The position numbers and the translations under genes were made by a program. Shown in pieces: positions 29,708-38,818 of a stretch of DNA of 64,000 bases (the first letter of the stretch is position 1; each line of letters begins with the position of its first letter). Under the pieces are notes generated by a model. The model was not told where the DNA came from and made no database searches. It was given only the letters and a program-made list of their open reading frames with translations. Source of the stretch: DASTCZ01 sp035308165 (GTDB lineage Bacteria > Acidobacteriota > Terriglobia > Acidiferrales > UBA7541); NCBI GenBank assembly GCA_035308165.1, contig DATGHC010000002.1, forward strand, positions 1-64,000, given 5' to 3'.

Positions 29708-32386
29708 CTACTCGTAGCGAAGAGCGGTGATCGGATCCACACGGCTGGCGCGGCGCGCGGGAATGTAGCTTGCCGCGAGCGTGACTACCAGCACCAATCC
29801 CGCAGCGGCCGCGAGCGTTGCGGGATCGTTTGGCTTTATTTGATAGAGAAGGTTGGTGAGGATGCGTGTGGTGGCCAGGGAGAGGGCAAGTCCAATGGCG
29901 ATACCGAGGGACGCCATCAACAGTCCCTGCAAGAGGACTCCGCGGAGGATTGCGCTCCGCGGTGCGCCCAGAGCCATGCGGATGCCGATCTCCGAGGTGC
30001 GGCGCGAAACGGAGAAGGAAACCACGCCGTAGAGGCCGAGCGTGACAAACAAAATGGCCATAGAGGCGCATGCTCCGGCCATTACGGAATAGAAGCGCGG
30101 CTCATCGAGAGTTTTGTAGAGGCGATCCTGGATCGTAGTGAAGTGCTTCAACGGCACGGTCGGGTCAATTTGCGCCACGCGCCTGCGGATTTCGGGGAAT
30201 ACCGCATCCGGCGGCAAATTCGTGCGCAAGGCAATCGCGCCATAGGCTTGCGCGAATTGCTCATAGGGAACATATACAGTGGCGATGGATTTCGCGCTCA
30301 AACCCCTATCGTGTGAGTCGTGGATGATGCCGATGATCTGACGAGGGAATTGTTCGGAATCAAAAGAGGTGACAAGTTTCTGGCCGAGAGCGTCTTTACC
30401 GCGAAAATACTGCCGGGCTAGCGCTTCATTCACGATGGCCACGTGCGGCGCGCCCAGAACGTCGGCTGGGGTGAAGTCGCGGCCACGCACCAGAGAAACG
30501 CCCACGGTTTGAAAATAATCTTCGCTGGTGACCTGAAAATTGCAGACGGATCGCCCGCGGGGAGCGTCGCCCGGCTGTCCAACGATAGAGAAGCCCATGA
30601 ACATCCCAGCGCGGGTTTCCGGAGGGAGATTGGTGATCCATCCGGCGGAGAGAACTCCGGGGATGCCCCGGATTTGTTCCAGGATGCGCTGGAAGAGGTG
30701 CCGCACTTGCAAAGAGTGATGCGCGCGCTGTGCTTGATCTTCGGTGTGAAGGCTGGGGACGGCCAGTTCGAAACCGAGAACCCCCGCGGTCCGGAATCCA
30801 GGGTCCACCGAACTGAGGCGCAACAGACTGTGGGTGAGCAATCCCGCGGCGGCGAGCAGGCCAACGCCGAGAGCGACCTGTGTGACCGTCATGCCGCGCT
30901 GCAAAATTGCAAGGGCTCGTCCGCCAGCGGAGCGCGCGCCGGCGTGGGCCAGGTTTTCTGTGTGGCGGCTTCTGTGCAGCGCGGGAAAAACTCCCGCGAC
31001 AAACGCCGCAACGGCGCACAAGAGAAAGGCGAAGGCAAGCACGGCGAAATCAATTCCGACTCGGCCGGTGACCGGAAGATGGGCGGGGGAAAGCCCGAGC
31101 AGAACTTCAAGACCAAGTCGCGCCAAACCGACGCCGACGATTCCCGCGAGGAATGCGAGGCAGGCGCTCTCGGTGAGCATTTGCGAGATGAGGCGGCTGG
31201 TGGTGGCTCCCAGGGCCTTGCGAACTGCCATTTCGCGGCCGCGGACGGCGGCGCGCGAAAAGAGCAGATTCATCACGTTGGTGCAGGCGATGAGCAGGAG
31301 GACGATAGAAATTCCCAACATCATCAGAAGCGCGGGACGGACACTGCTGGTGGTTTCCGAATCAAGCCTGCCAAGCTGGACGGAGAGGCCGCGCATGGCC
31401 GGGTTTTGGGCCAACAGGCGCGAGGTGATGCCTTGCAGCTCGGTTTCGGCTTGAGGGACATTGACTCCGGATTTCAAGCGGCCAATGGCAATCCACCGGG
31501 TGTTGTCGCGGCCCCAAATTTCCGCGATGTTTGCGACGGGCATCAGGAGATCCGGGTCGTCGGGAGAATAGGATGCGTCAGACCGAGGAAATTGAAATTT
31601 AGCGGGGAGGATTCCGGTGACGGTGTAGAGGTCGCCGTCCACGACCATGGTGCGGCCGACCGCGGCAGGATCACTGTGAAAGATTTCGACCCACATCCTG
31701 TGGCTGATGACCGCGGAATTATCCTTGCGCATGCTTCCGCTGCCGGAAATGTTGCTGCCCGCGGCCAGGTCCACGCCCAACGTGGAGAGAAGCTCGGGGT
31801 CGGCATACACCGCGACCATGAACATGGATTGCTCGCCGACATTTACGGGCAGGTCCGTGAAAACAAAACTGCCGATGGATTGGAGCGCGCGGCTTTCGCG
31901 GCGCCAAGCTTCCACTTCGTTTAGAGAAACATAAGGATACGAACGGATGACGGCGTCCTGGTGATAATACGATGCGGCCGCCACCAGGCGCGCGGGGTCT
32001 TTGTAGGGCAGCGGGCGAATCAGGACGGCATTTACCACACTAAAGATGGCGGTGCTCGCGCCGATGCCGAGCGCGAGAGTCAGGATCGCGACGGTTGCGA
32101 AGCCCGGGTTTTTCGCGAGAGTTCGTAGCGCGAATTTCGTATCGCTTCTGAAATCTTGGACGAATCGCCAGCCCCACTGACTGCGGCTTTCTTCGGAAAG
32201 GCGAGTGGGATTTCCAAATTCGCGCAAGGCCGCTTCGCGAGCCTCCCTGGGGGACATCCCCTCGCGGATAAACTGACTGGCTTTCCGATCAAGGTGGTAG
32301 CGGATTTCTTCATTCAATTCGGCGCCGAATTCAGCCTGGCGGCGTAAATGGAGGGCACGTCTGAAGAACTCAGCCAATTTGCTCAT
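29708..32386 (-). CDS. ADOP-family duplicated ABC permease (first copy)
   Basis: 892-aa permease of the acidobacterial duplicated orphan permease family. Residues 1-80 form the soluble prefix domain (EIRYHLDRKASQFIREGMSP; REARAALREFG-like motif). Then come two MacB-like units, each with a periplasmic domain and FtsX helices; the first begins LAKNPGFATVAILTLALGIG and the second ends DPITALRYE. FtsX motifs SRAAVRGREMAVRKALGA and SVSRRTSEIGIRMALGA are both present. No ATPase is linked, which is typical of the family. Unlike the second copy in the window, no PadR gene is next to it. Function of the family is unknown. Confidence 0.92.
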   Translation of the reverse strand: MSKLAEFFRRALHLRRQAEFGAELNEEIRYHLDRKASQFIREGMSPREAREAALREFGNPTRLSEESRSQWGWRFVQDFRSDTKFALRTLAKNPGFATVAILTLALGIGASTAIFSVVNAVLIRPLPYKDPARLVAAASYYHQDAVIRSYPYVSLNEVEAWRRESRALQSIGSFVFTDLPVNVGEQSMFMVAVYADPELLSTLGVDLAAGSNISGSGSMRKDNSAVISHRMWVEIFHSDPAAVGRTMVVDGDLYTVTGILPAKFQFPRSDASYSPDDPDLLMPVANIAEIWGRDNTRWIAIGRLKSGVNVPQAETELQGITSRLLAQNPAMRGLSVQLGRLDSETTSSVRPALLMMLGISIVLLLIACTNVMNLLFSRAAVRGREMAVRKALGATTSRLISQMLTESACLAFLAGIVGVGLARLGLEVLLGLSPAHLPVTGRVGIDFAVLAFAFLLCAVAAFVAGVFPALHRSRHTENLAHAGARSAGGRALAILQRGMTVTQVALGVGLLAAAGLLTHSLLRLSSVDPGFRTAGVLGFELAVPSLHTEDQAQRAHHSLQVRHLFQRILEQIRGIPGVLSAGWITNLPPETRAGMFMGFSIVGQPGDAPRGRSVCNFQVTSEDYFQTVGVSLVRGRDFTPADVLGAPHVAIVNEALARQYFRGKDALGQKLVTSFDSEQFPRQIIGIIHDSHDRGLSAKSIATVYVPYEQFAQAYGAIALRTNLPPDAVFPEIRRRVAQIDPTVPLKHFTTIQDRLYKTLDEPRFYSVMAGACASMAILFVTLGLYGVVSFSVSRRTSEIGIRMALGAPRSAILRGVLLQGLLMASLGIAIGLALSLATTRILTNLLYQIKPNDPATLAAAAGLVLVVTLAASYIPARRASRVDPITALRYE

Positions 32387-32434
32387 AGCAGTTCCTTTAC
32401 CAAGCCGGGAGCCACTTCACCATAGACGTTCCAT

Positions 32435-32451
32435 CCATAGACACTCTATGG
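32435..32451. promoter_or_regulatory. Perfect inverted repeat CCATAGA-CAC-TCTATGG upstream of the first ADOP gene
   Basis: A 7-bp perfect inverted repeat with a 3-nt centre lies about 50 nt upstream of the ADOP start, with a further half-copy CATAGACG at 32421-32428 in direct orientation. On the minus strand a TATAAC box (about 32452-32457) lies right before it. The layout suits an operator just downstream of a promoter -10, possibly for a PadR-type repressor. The binding protein is not known. Confidence 0.45.
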
Positions 32452-32587
32452 TTATACTCCTGGGGCACAAGACGCGCCAAGCTGGAAAAAGTCACACGGA
32501 ATTTGACGCGCGGGGGGTTGAGGTTGCGGAGCCAAACAGGAGCCAGGCACGGGTTCCGGCGTGGTAAAATAAGCGGCCGTCAGATGT

Positions 32588-32664
32588 AGGCCCGTAGCTC
32601 AGTTGGTTAGAGCGCTTCCTTGACACGGAAGAGGTCAGAGGTTCGAGTCCTCCCGGGCCTACCA
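32588..32664 (+). tRNA. tRNA-Val (anticodon GAC)
   Basis: A complete 77-nt tRNA with encoded CCA. The acceptor stem AGGCCCG pairs with CGGGCCT (32654-32660), the D arm is GCTCAGTTGGTTAGAGC, and the anticodon stem CTTCC/GGAAG holds loop TTGACAC with GAC at 32622-32624. The T arm is AGAGGTTCGAGTCCTCC-like with the invariant TTCGA. GAC reads Val codons GUC and GUU. A TAAAAT box at 32565-32570 could serve as its -10. Confidence 0.96.
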
Positions 32665-32776
32665 TTCAATCCCATCACAAAAACTAGAGGTTGAGCTCCA
32701 CGGTTTGGGAAGTGTAGGCAGATTTGACGCGGCGCAACCGCCCTTCGATGTAAATCCTCATCTCCAAGGAAATGAG

Positions 32777-32808
32777 AAGCGGCGAGTCGCGTTACCGACT
32801 CGCCGCTT
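32777..32808. terminator. Strong hairpin between tRNA-Val and the convergent phosphodiesterase gene
   Basis: A perfect 12-bp stem AAGCGGCGAGTC / GACTCGCCGCTT with an 8-nt loop. On the plus strand it is followed by GTTTCTGG, a weak T-run. It lies 113 nt after the tRNA and 48 nt after the stop of the convergent gene, so it may end transcription from both sides. The lack of a long U-tract makes intrinsic termination likely but not certain. Confidence 0.6.
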
Positions 32809-32855
32809 GTTTCTGGAGAGGGCGCGATACAGCCTTTGCAGGCCCGTACGCGAGA

Positions 32856-34625
32856 CTAGTTGTTGTCGTCGCCGTTATAAGTCAGACCCGGCAGGACCGG
32901 GGTTCCTTCCTTTCTGACGGCGTCGAGTTCGTCGGGATCGAGGCCCAGCAATCTGAGAATGGTTGGAGCTACCTGAGTTGTTTCCACAAAGCTGTGGATT
33001 GTCTGGCGCTCATACCTGGGGTTGGAGACGAGCAACATGACGTTGGTGTCATCCCAAGCGTAGCCACCGTGCTCAGATTGTTTTTTCAGGCCCCCGGTGT
33101 AGACCACGCCGTAGTTTGGAATCACGACGATGTCAGGAGAACGCGGATCGCCGCCTTTCCGGAGCTTACAGCAGGGCCCTGGATCCTCCGGCACACCGGG
33201 AGGGTTGAACAAGGTTGTGAGCGAGGAGCCATAGAAAATCTGGCCCAGTCCCACTGCTGTTCCGGCAGCCTCCAGAGCATTTACGGCGTCCCCGGTACGG
33301 GTTGAATCTGCCAGCCAAATTTGGGAAATATCGTCCTCGGCCAACCCGAGACCATTCGCCGGGTCGTTGTAAACCGCCGGGAGAAAGGACGGGATAAAGC
33401 CGGAGGGTGGCGTCCCATTGGTGCCAGACTTTCCCGGAATGGGGAAGAAACGGTTCGGGTCGATCGGCGACTGCCCGTGTTTGGCAGTGATGATGATGAC
33501 AGTCGAACGGAGGAGGTCATTATTCTTGAGCGCATCCACCATTTGCCCGATGGCCGCATCCACGAATTGGATCTCGGCCAGCATTTTGGGTCTGGGAGTG
33601 CCCTGGGCGTCCTCATAACCGCCAGAGTTCGCGTCGGTTCTGACTGCGGAACTGGGTTTAATCAACTTCTCCCCGACGCTGACCGCCTGAAAGTTCATTC
33701 CGAAGATCACTGGGACCGGAGCCTTGCCAGCACCCAGGTGCGTCTTTCCATTGATTTCGTTTACGATCGCATTGACCTTCAGTTGGTCATAGCACTTGAT
33801 GGCATCGAAGTCGGTGGTCCAATCGTCGCTGCTGGCCACAATCGTAGAGCAATTGAAATTCGTACCTGCGGGAGTCAACCCTGGCAGGGGGATCTGATTG
33901 GAATTAACTTCAGGGGAATAATAATCGTCTAGATTGCTGGGGCTGGAAGTTCCGGTGGGGCCGGAAACAGAGGCGTAGGCAGCGTGCTTGTCGGACCAAG
34001 CCGTATAACCACCCTTCTTGTGAATGACTCCGAAAATCGTGTTGGTGCGAACGAAGTTCCAGGAGTAGACGGGTTGGCAGCCGTTAAACGGATCCCGTAT
34101 AAGCTTATTCGGGTCGATGGAATTTATGCCACCGTCTATGGTGGAGTACCCGGCAAATCCACCATTGAGCTTGGTCTGGTCGATTTCATTGCCTTCCTCA
34201 TATTCGGTCTGCGTTCCATTGATGGCGTTTTGCGTGCAATTCCCGGCGGGAAGCCCGTTGCCGGTTGTTTTCGCGGGCGGCGCCAATACACGATCATAGG
34301 CGACGTCGTAGAATGCGCCGACAGTGCGTGGCGTGCCGCCGGTCACAAGGGCCATGAGGCCAGGGAAAGAATCCGACGGACGGGAAGTAGTCGTACGAGT
34401 GTAATTCACGCCATGTTCGCCAAGTTCGGCCAAATTTGGGCAAGTGCTGGAAGCCACGCAGTTCGCGTAATCCACTGCGTGCATACCGTCGATGCTTATG
34501 AGAAGAACATGTCTGACTCTGCCTTCCGAATCCCAATCGTGCCCATCGCCGGCCCGGATGGGCAGGGGCGAAAGGACCAACAATGCAGCAAGCACAGCAG
34601 ACAGCAAAGGCCTGACAAAACGCAT
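32856..34625 (-). CDS. Secreted type I phosphodiesterase/nucleotide pyrophosphatase-family protein
   Basis: 589-aa exported protein with signal peptide (LLSAVLAALLVLSPLPIRA). It belongs to the alkaline-phosphatase superfamily: VLLISIDGMHAVDY gives the first metal Asp, TTTSRPSDSFPG the nucleophile Thr/Ser region, IITAKHGQSPID the metal His, and EHGGYAWDDTNVMLLVSNP the last metal residues. Such enzymes hydrolyse phosphodiesters or phosphonates outside the cytoplasm; the true substrate is unknown. It converges on tRNA-Val and is divergent from the GNAT gene. ATG 34625 has GGAGG about 8 nt upstream. Confidence 0.88.
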   Translation of the reverse strand: MRFVRPLLSAVLAALLVLSPLPIRAGDGHDWDSEGRVRHVLLISIDGMHAVDYANCVASSTCPNLAELGEHGVNYTRTTTSRPSDSFPGLMALVTGGTPRTVGAFYDVAYDRVLAPPAKTTGNGLPAGNCTQNAINGTQTEYEEGNEIDQTKLNGGFAGYSTIDGGINSIDPNKLIRDPFNGCQPVYSWNFVRTNTIFGVIHKKGGYTAWSDKHAAYASVSGPTGTSSPSNLDDYYSPEVNSNQIPLPGLTPAGTNFNCSTIVASSDDWTTDFDAIKCYDQLKVNAIVNEINGKTHLGAGKAPVPVIFGMNFQAVSVGEKLIKPSSAVRTDANSGGYEDAQGTPRPKMLAEIQFVDAAIGQMVDALKNNDLLRSTVIIITAKHGQSPIDPNRFFPIPGKSGTNGTPPSGFIPSFLPAVYNDPANGLGLAEDDISQIWLADSTRTGDAVNALEAAGTAVGLGQIFYGSSLTTLFNPPGVPEDPGPCCKLRKGGDPRSPDIVVIPNYGVVYTGGLKKQSEHGGYAWDDTNVMLLVSNPRYERQTIHSFVETTQVAPTILRLLGLDPDELDAVRKEGTPVLPGLTYNGDDNN

Positions 34626-34761
34626 TTGTATTCCTCCTCTAGAGAATTACTAAGGGTGCAGAATTTAAAGGAGTGGATTCGGGAGCGGGTGAACGCGGCG
34701 TGAAGTAAATGTTAAATGGCGGAGACGAAGGGCCGTAACAATTGTAATAGGGCGAGGATTG

Positions 34762-35373
34762 ATGTTAGGAAGGAAAGGTGAACGCGTCCCAGCGAATTTG
34801 AGAAAACGCAGCATGGCTCGAAAGAAAAAACACGTGGTGGATTTGCGGATTCAGACGACGCGCATGTGGCTGACACCCTGGCGGCCTGTAGACTCTGTGG
34901 CATTGCGACCCATCGCGCAAGATCTTCGAGTGATGAAATACATCACCGGGGGAAAAGCTTGGAGCAATGAACAGGTGCGGGAATTCATTGCGCGTCAGAT
35001 GCGCCACTCGGCCCGGCACGGTTTCTGCAACTGGAGTTTGCGGCGCAAGCCCGATGGCCGAGTGATTGGACTATGCGGGCTGCAACCACTTACGATTTGT
35101 GCCCGGCGCGAGATCGAAATTGGTTGGTGGCTGGCCGTGAATTGCTGGGGGCGTGGACTGGCCTCCGAAGCCGGGCGCGCAGTGATGACCGCGGCGTTTG
35201 AGCGTTACGGATTACGGCGAGTGGTGGCTGTGGCAATGCCGGAGAACAAAGCGTCGCGGCGGGTGATGAAAAACATTGGAATGAGTTATGAGCGCGATAC
35301 AACGCGCAGGGGATTTGAGGTGGTGGTTTATTCTTCCTGCGCAGGACCGCGAGGATTGGATTGGACGAAGTGA
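34762..35373 (+). CDS. GNAT-family N-acetyltransferase (RimJ/RimL type)
   Basis: 203-aa acetyltransferase. The domain begins LRIQTTRMWLTPWRPVDSVA, has GRVIGLCGLQ, IGWWLAVNCWGRGLASEAGR (the acetyl-CoA phosphate-binding R/QxxGxG/A region) and NKASRRVMKNIGM near the end, all normal for the RimJ/RimL group that acetylates proteins or small amines. The N-terminus is long and basic; ATG 34813 (MARKKK) is an alternative, but ATG 34762 has GAGG at 5 nt. It is followed closely by an amidohydrolase gene on the same strand. Confidence 0.82.
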   Translation: MLGRKGERVPANLRKRSMARKKKHVVDLRIQTTRMWLTPWRPVDSVALRPIAQDLRVMKYITGGKAWSNEQVREFIARQMRHSARHGFCNWSLRRKPDGRVIGLCGLQPLTICARREIEIGWWLAVNCWGRGLASEAGRAVMTAAFERYGLRRVVAVAMPENKASRRVMKNIGMSYERDTTRRGFEVVVYSSCAGPRGLDWTK

Positions 35374-35420
35374 ATTACGTACAGAAATTGTCGGGACACG
35401 AACTCGCTCCTACAAAGGCG

Positions 35421-36671
35421 ATGATGCGGGGCGCTGCAACTATTCTTTGCGTGTTGGGAATTGTGGGAGCGTTGACGATGGGAGAAGGAATTTCTTTGCA
35501 GGGGACCGCGCGGGGCAAGCGGATCGTGATTGCGGCGAGCGAGGCGCTCGATGGCAAGGGCGGCGTCCTGCACGACACACGCATTGTGATTGAAGCCGGG
35601 AAAATTGTAGCCATTGATGCCAAGGCCGGTCCGGTGGACTACGACCTGCGCAGGTTGACGGTGTTGCCGGGATGGATTGACGCGCACGTGCACATCACAT
35701 GGAGCTTTGGACCGGACGGAAAAAATGCGGGCCAGGGAGGGACGACTCCGGAGGCAACCTATGCCGCGGCTTCCAATGCATACGCAACCCTGATGGCGGG
35801 ATTTACGACCGTGCAAAGCGTGGGTTCGCCGGCGGACATTCCCCTGCGGGATGCGATTGCGCGCGGCGAGCTTGCGGGCCCCCGCATCTTGACGGCGGCT
35901 GAAACAATCAATGGGCGAGGTCCGGAAACGGGGACGCCGGAGGAAATTCGCGCATTCGTACGGAAACAGAAGGCGGCGGGCGCGGATGTGATCAAGATAT
36001 ATGCATCGGGCGGGATGCGCAGCGGGACGATGACCCTTTCGCAAGAGCAATTGAACGCGGCGTGCGATGAAGCGAAGAAGCTGGGGCTGCGAACACTGGT
36101 GCACGCGTTTCGAGATGCGGTGCGGGCAGCGACGATTGCCGGATGCACGGAAATTGAGCACGGGTTGGGAGCGTCGGACGAGGACTTGAAATTGATGGCG
36201 GAGCGCGGGACGTATCTTGATCCCCAGGCGGGGCTGCTGCTGGAAACTTATCTTCAATACAAGGACAGGTATCTGGCCGCACCTTACTACACGGAGGAAG
36301 GGTTTGCGGCGATGAAGGATCTGATTCCGGCGCACCAGGATTTCATAAAACGTGCATTGAAAATTCCGGGGCTGAAAATTGTGTACGGGACAGATGCGGT
36401 GGCTGGCGCGCATGGACGAAACGCGGAAGATTTTATTCATCGAGTGCGAGACAGCGGAGTGGATCCGATGTCAGCGATGGTGTCTGCGAATTCGTTGGGA
36501 GCGGAAGCGCTGGGGATGAGCGATCAGATTGGCTCCATCACGCCGGGATTGCAGGCGGACATTATCGCGCTGGACGGGGATCCGGTGAAGGACATTACCG
36601 CGGTGCGGCGCGTGGTGTTTGTGATGAAGGGCGGAGTCGTTTACAAGAATGATGCTCCCGGATCTAGGTGA
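35421..36671 (+). CDS. Secreted metal-dependent amidohydrolase (imidazolonepropionase-like)
   Basis: 416-aa enzyme with a signal peptide (TILCVLGIVGALTMGEG). The amidohydrolase-fold metal ligands are visible: HxH in PGWIDAHVHITW, a lysine in DVIKIYASGG, His in LVHAFRD and EIEHGLG, and Asp in IVYGTDAVAG. The N- and C-terminal beta parts (VIEAGKIVAID; GLQADIIALDGDPVKDI) are complete. Related enzymes include Xaa-Pro/Xaa-Arg dipeptidases. ATG 35421 is chosen because it starts the signal peptide; a TTG at 35361 would overlap the GNAT gene. Confidence 0.88.
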   Translation: MMRGAATILCVLGIVGALTMGEGISLQGTARGKRIVIAASEALDGKGGVLHDTRIVIEAGKIVAIDAKAGPVDYDLRRLTVLPGWIDAHVHITWSFGPDGKNAGQGGTTPEATYAAASNAYATLMAGFTTVQSVGSPADIPLRDAIARGELAGPRILTAAETINGRGPETGTPEEIRAFVRKQKAAGADVIKIYASGGMRSGTMTLSQEQLNAACDEAKKLGLRTLVHAFRDAVRAATIAGCTEIEHGLGASDEDLKLMAERGTYLDPQAGLLLETYLQYKDRYLAAPYYTEEGFAAMKDLIPAHQDFIKRALKIPGLKIVYGTDAVAGAHGRNAEDFIHRVRDSGVDPMSAMVSANSLGAEALGMSDQIGSITPGLQADIIALDGDPVKDITAVRRVVFVMKGGVVYKNDAPGSR

Positions 36672-36689
36672 AGGGGCGCGGGAGATAGT

Positions 36690-37928
36690 TTAGTGGCCAG
36701 GACCGGACTTGGGGGAGGCGCCCGGCTGCGCCGGCTGCGGGGGATCCCTCCTTTGTGGCGGGGTGTTTGCAGGGGAACCGGCTTGTGACGGGTTTTCGGC
36801 GCCGGTGTTAGGGGAAATGATGGCAGGCGCGGCAGGCCTGGCGGGGTAGTAACGAGCGCCGATGCCGAAAGCCAGGGAAATCACGGAGAGAATGAGCGCG
36901 AGAGCGAGCAGCCACTGCAGGAGCGAGAGGCGGTGCTCGGCGGCGCGAAGATGCTCATCGAGTTTCGCCCTCAGGGATTCATATTCGGCTTTGGAAACGT
37001 AGCCTGCCATTGCTTCCTCCTCTGATCCTGCGGCGACACCCTCTGCGCCGGCGGCGATTGCATCCTGGCGGCACATAATTCCAAATGTCACGTCATCACC
37101 GCTGCCTTTTTCCGAAGCATCATGGAGAATTCCCGGAAGCTGCGCGGAAACTTTCTGGAGTCCGCCGGTGCGCGCTATGTTTAGGAAATCGCGGCCGATG
37201 AGGAGAAAATCGTCGTCGGAGCGGAAGGAGTTGGCGTAGCCATCGGTGGAAACCAGAATAAGAGCGGGCGGATGGTGAAGCGGCGCTTCCACGTGCCAGC
37301 GGAAATCCTTCCACGCTTCGGATTGGCAGAGTGAGGTGGTTTGATTGGCGATGAGGCGCGCGTCGGCCGGGACGGGGCGGACGGTTTTGCCGGTGTCGTC
37401 GACCCAGAGGATGTCGCCATCACCGATTTGAAGAAAGACGGCGTAATACCCGGTGACGAGAACGATCAGGAGAGTGGCGCCGTAGGCGACGAGCGGATTG
37501 TTTGTGACTTCGGCGCGCGCGTCGGCGTCCTGGGGATCCTGAAGGCGCGAGAACTCTTCTTCGCGGAATGGATTTGCGGCGAGGTGCGCGGAAACGCTGG
37601 CAGTCCAGTTTTCCACCACGCGTTGCGGGAGTTCGGCCACTTCGGTGCGAAGGCTGTTGGCGTCGGACTGGGTGCCGTGCATTTTTGCGAAAGCCAACAA
37701 GAGAGAAGTTGCGGCCTGGACGGCGAGTTTCGCGCCCGAGGCGCTGCGGAAATGTTGCGGGCTGCCGTGTCCGTCAGCGATAGCCAGAATGGCAGGCGGG
37801 CCAAAGCCGCTTTCAGGGAGCCAGAAACTGAGGGCGTCCTGATTGGGCAGGTTCCCTTTAATGTGGGACGCGCCACGGCAGGATTCGCCGATCACCTGCC
37901 ATTGAATTTTTCGCGCCGCAGTTTCCAT
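36690..37928 (-). CDS. PP2C-family protein phosphatase with membrane anchor
   Basis: 412-aa protein. The PP2C domain (about 1-260) has the metal motifs IADGHG (D52-G55), QIGDGDILWVDD, LVSTDGYANSF and GSGDDVTFG, so a Mn/Mg-dependent Ser/Thr phosphatase that is probably active. A coiled-coil-like stretch (LRAKLDEHLRAAEHRL) leads to one membrane helix (LLALALILSVISLAFGIGA) and a Pro-rich tail. It follows the vWA gene by 49 nt. ATG 37928 is preferred over the open frame up to 38066. vWA plus PP2C plus an unusual kinase is a known TerY-P triad; the kinase is at 23.75 kb here. Confidence 0.87.
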   Translation of the reverse strand: METAARKIQWQVIGESCRGASHIKGNLPNQDALSFWLPESGFGPPAILAIADGHGSPQHFRSASGAKLAVQAATSLLLAFAKMHGTQSDANSLRTEVAELPQRVVENWTASVSAHLAANPFREEEFSRLQDPQDADARAEVTNNPLVAYGATLLIVLVTGYYAVFLQIGDGDILWVDDTGKTVRPVPADARLIANQTTSLCQSEAWKDFRWHVEAPLHHPPALILVSTDGYANSFRSDDDFLLIGRDFLNIARTGGLQKVSAQLPGILHDASEKGSGDDVTFGIMCRQDAIAAGAEGVAAGSEEEAMAGYVSKAEYESLRAKLDEHLRAAEHRLSLLQWLLALALILSVISLAFGIGARYYPARPAAPAIISPNTGAENPSQAGSPANTPPQRRDPPQPAQPGASPKSGPGH

Positions 37929-37977
37929 TAAGATGGCCCTTCTCACTTCATTCAAAACACTAACGAAATATTTGCAA

Positions 37978-38667
37978 CTACCAGATGACGCTGGACGGAG
38001 CGGTCTGCGCAGGTTGCGGCACGACCGATGAAACCTTCCGTCCGCTGAGGACGGAGGTGGAAACAAAGCGCATGTATTCCACGAGCGCTTCGGGATTATC
38101 GGCCTGGAGCACGTGGATTTCCGGGTTGTCGATAAAGCGCTTCAGAGTTTTTTGATGCGCGTCGGTACCGATGCCGATAGAAAGGCGCGTGGAAGCTTTG
38201 CCCCAGGGCTGCGAGAGCAAATATTGCATGCCGCCTTCAAAATCGTCGGTGGGGCGGCCATCGGAAATTAGGACAAGCGCCGGAGGAAGCGAGCGCGGGC
38301 TGAGCGGAGGCATCTTCATTTCTTCGGCGACCAGCCGAAGAGCTGCACCGAGGTTGGTGCGCGCTTCGGGATCAGCGGTCAGGTCGGTCCACCGAAATTC
38401 GGAAAGGAGCGTGGGTTGGGCGATGTGCCACTGAGCTGCGGTGGAAAAGCGAATGGCGCGGATGAGCACTTCGGCGCCGGAGTTCTGCGCGGCGGCGCGC
38501 TGCATGTGGGGAATCAGTTCGCGGATGGCGGTGTTGAGCGCGTCAATTTTTCCGTTGAGGGACATGGAGCCGGAGCAGTCGAGCAACCAGATAAAATGGA
38601 GCGGGCGCTTGGCCATGACTCCGCCTGGGCGGCGAAGGTTGATGCCGGTGTCGAGTGGGTTGCCCAT
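37978..38667 (-). CDS. TerY-like von Willebrand factor A protein
   Basis: 229-aa cytoplasmic vWA protein. The metal-ion-dependent adhesion site is intact: DxSxS in WLLDCSGSM (D30, S32, S34), the Thr in RTNLGAAL and the Asp in LISDGRPTDDF. It matches the TerY type of vWA protein in length and in the LDCSGSM/IGIGTDA features. The tail after residue 195 is Ser/Val/Pro rich. It is the first gene of a pair with a PP2C gene; GGAGG precedes ATG 38667 by 8 nt. Such proteins are thought to assemble complexes acted on by a kinase/phosphatase pair. Confidence 0.87.
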   Translation of the reverse strand: MGNPLDTGINLRRPGGVMAKRPLHFIWLLDCSGSMSLNGKIDALNTAIRELIPHMQRAAAQNSGAEVLIRAIRFSTAAQWHIAQPTLLSEFRWTDLTADPEARTNLGAALRLVAEEMKMPPLSPRSLPPALVLISDGRPTDDFEGGMQYLLSQPWGKASTRLSIGIGTDAHQKTLKRFIDNPEIHVLQADNPEALVEYMRFVSTSVLSGRKVSSVVPQPAQTAPSSVIW

Positions 38668-38818
38668 CTGAGTGCCTCCTTTCCTCTAAGAGTATGATCC
38701 TGCTACACCTTATGCCGCGAATGCGCGAGGGCTGGTGGTCCGCCTCTTATGGAGACGCCGCGGAAGGGCGGATATTACCGCAGAATGAAAGGGTTGGGGA
38801 GGGTGGGGGAGCGGCGAA

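Noticed and set aside
30443..31924. Long antisense open frame (about 493 codons) opposite the first ADOP gene
   Set aside because: It has no recognisable domain or ribosome site, while the opposite strand encodes a complete ADOP protein.
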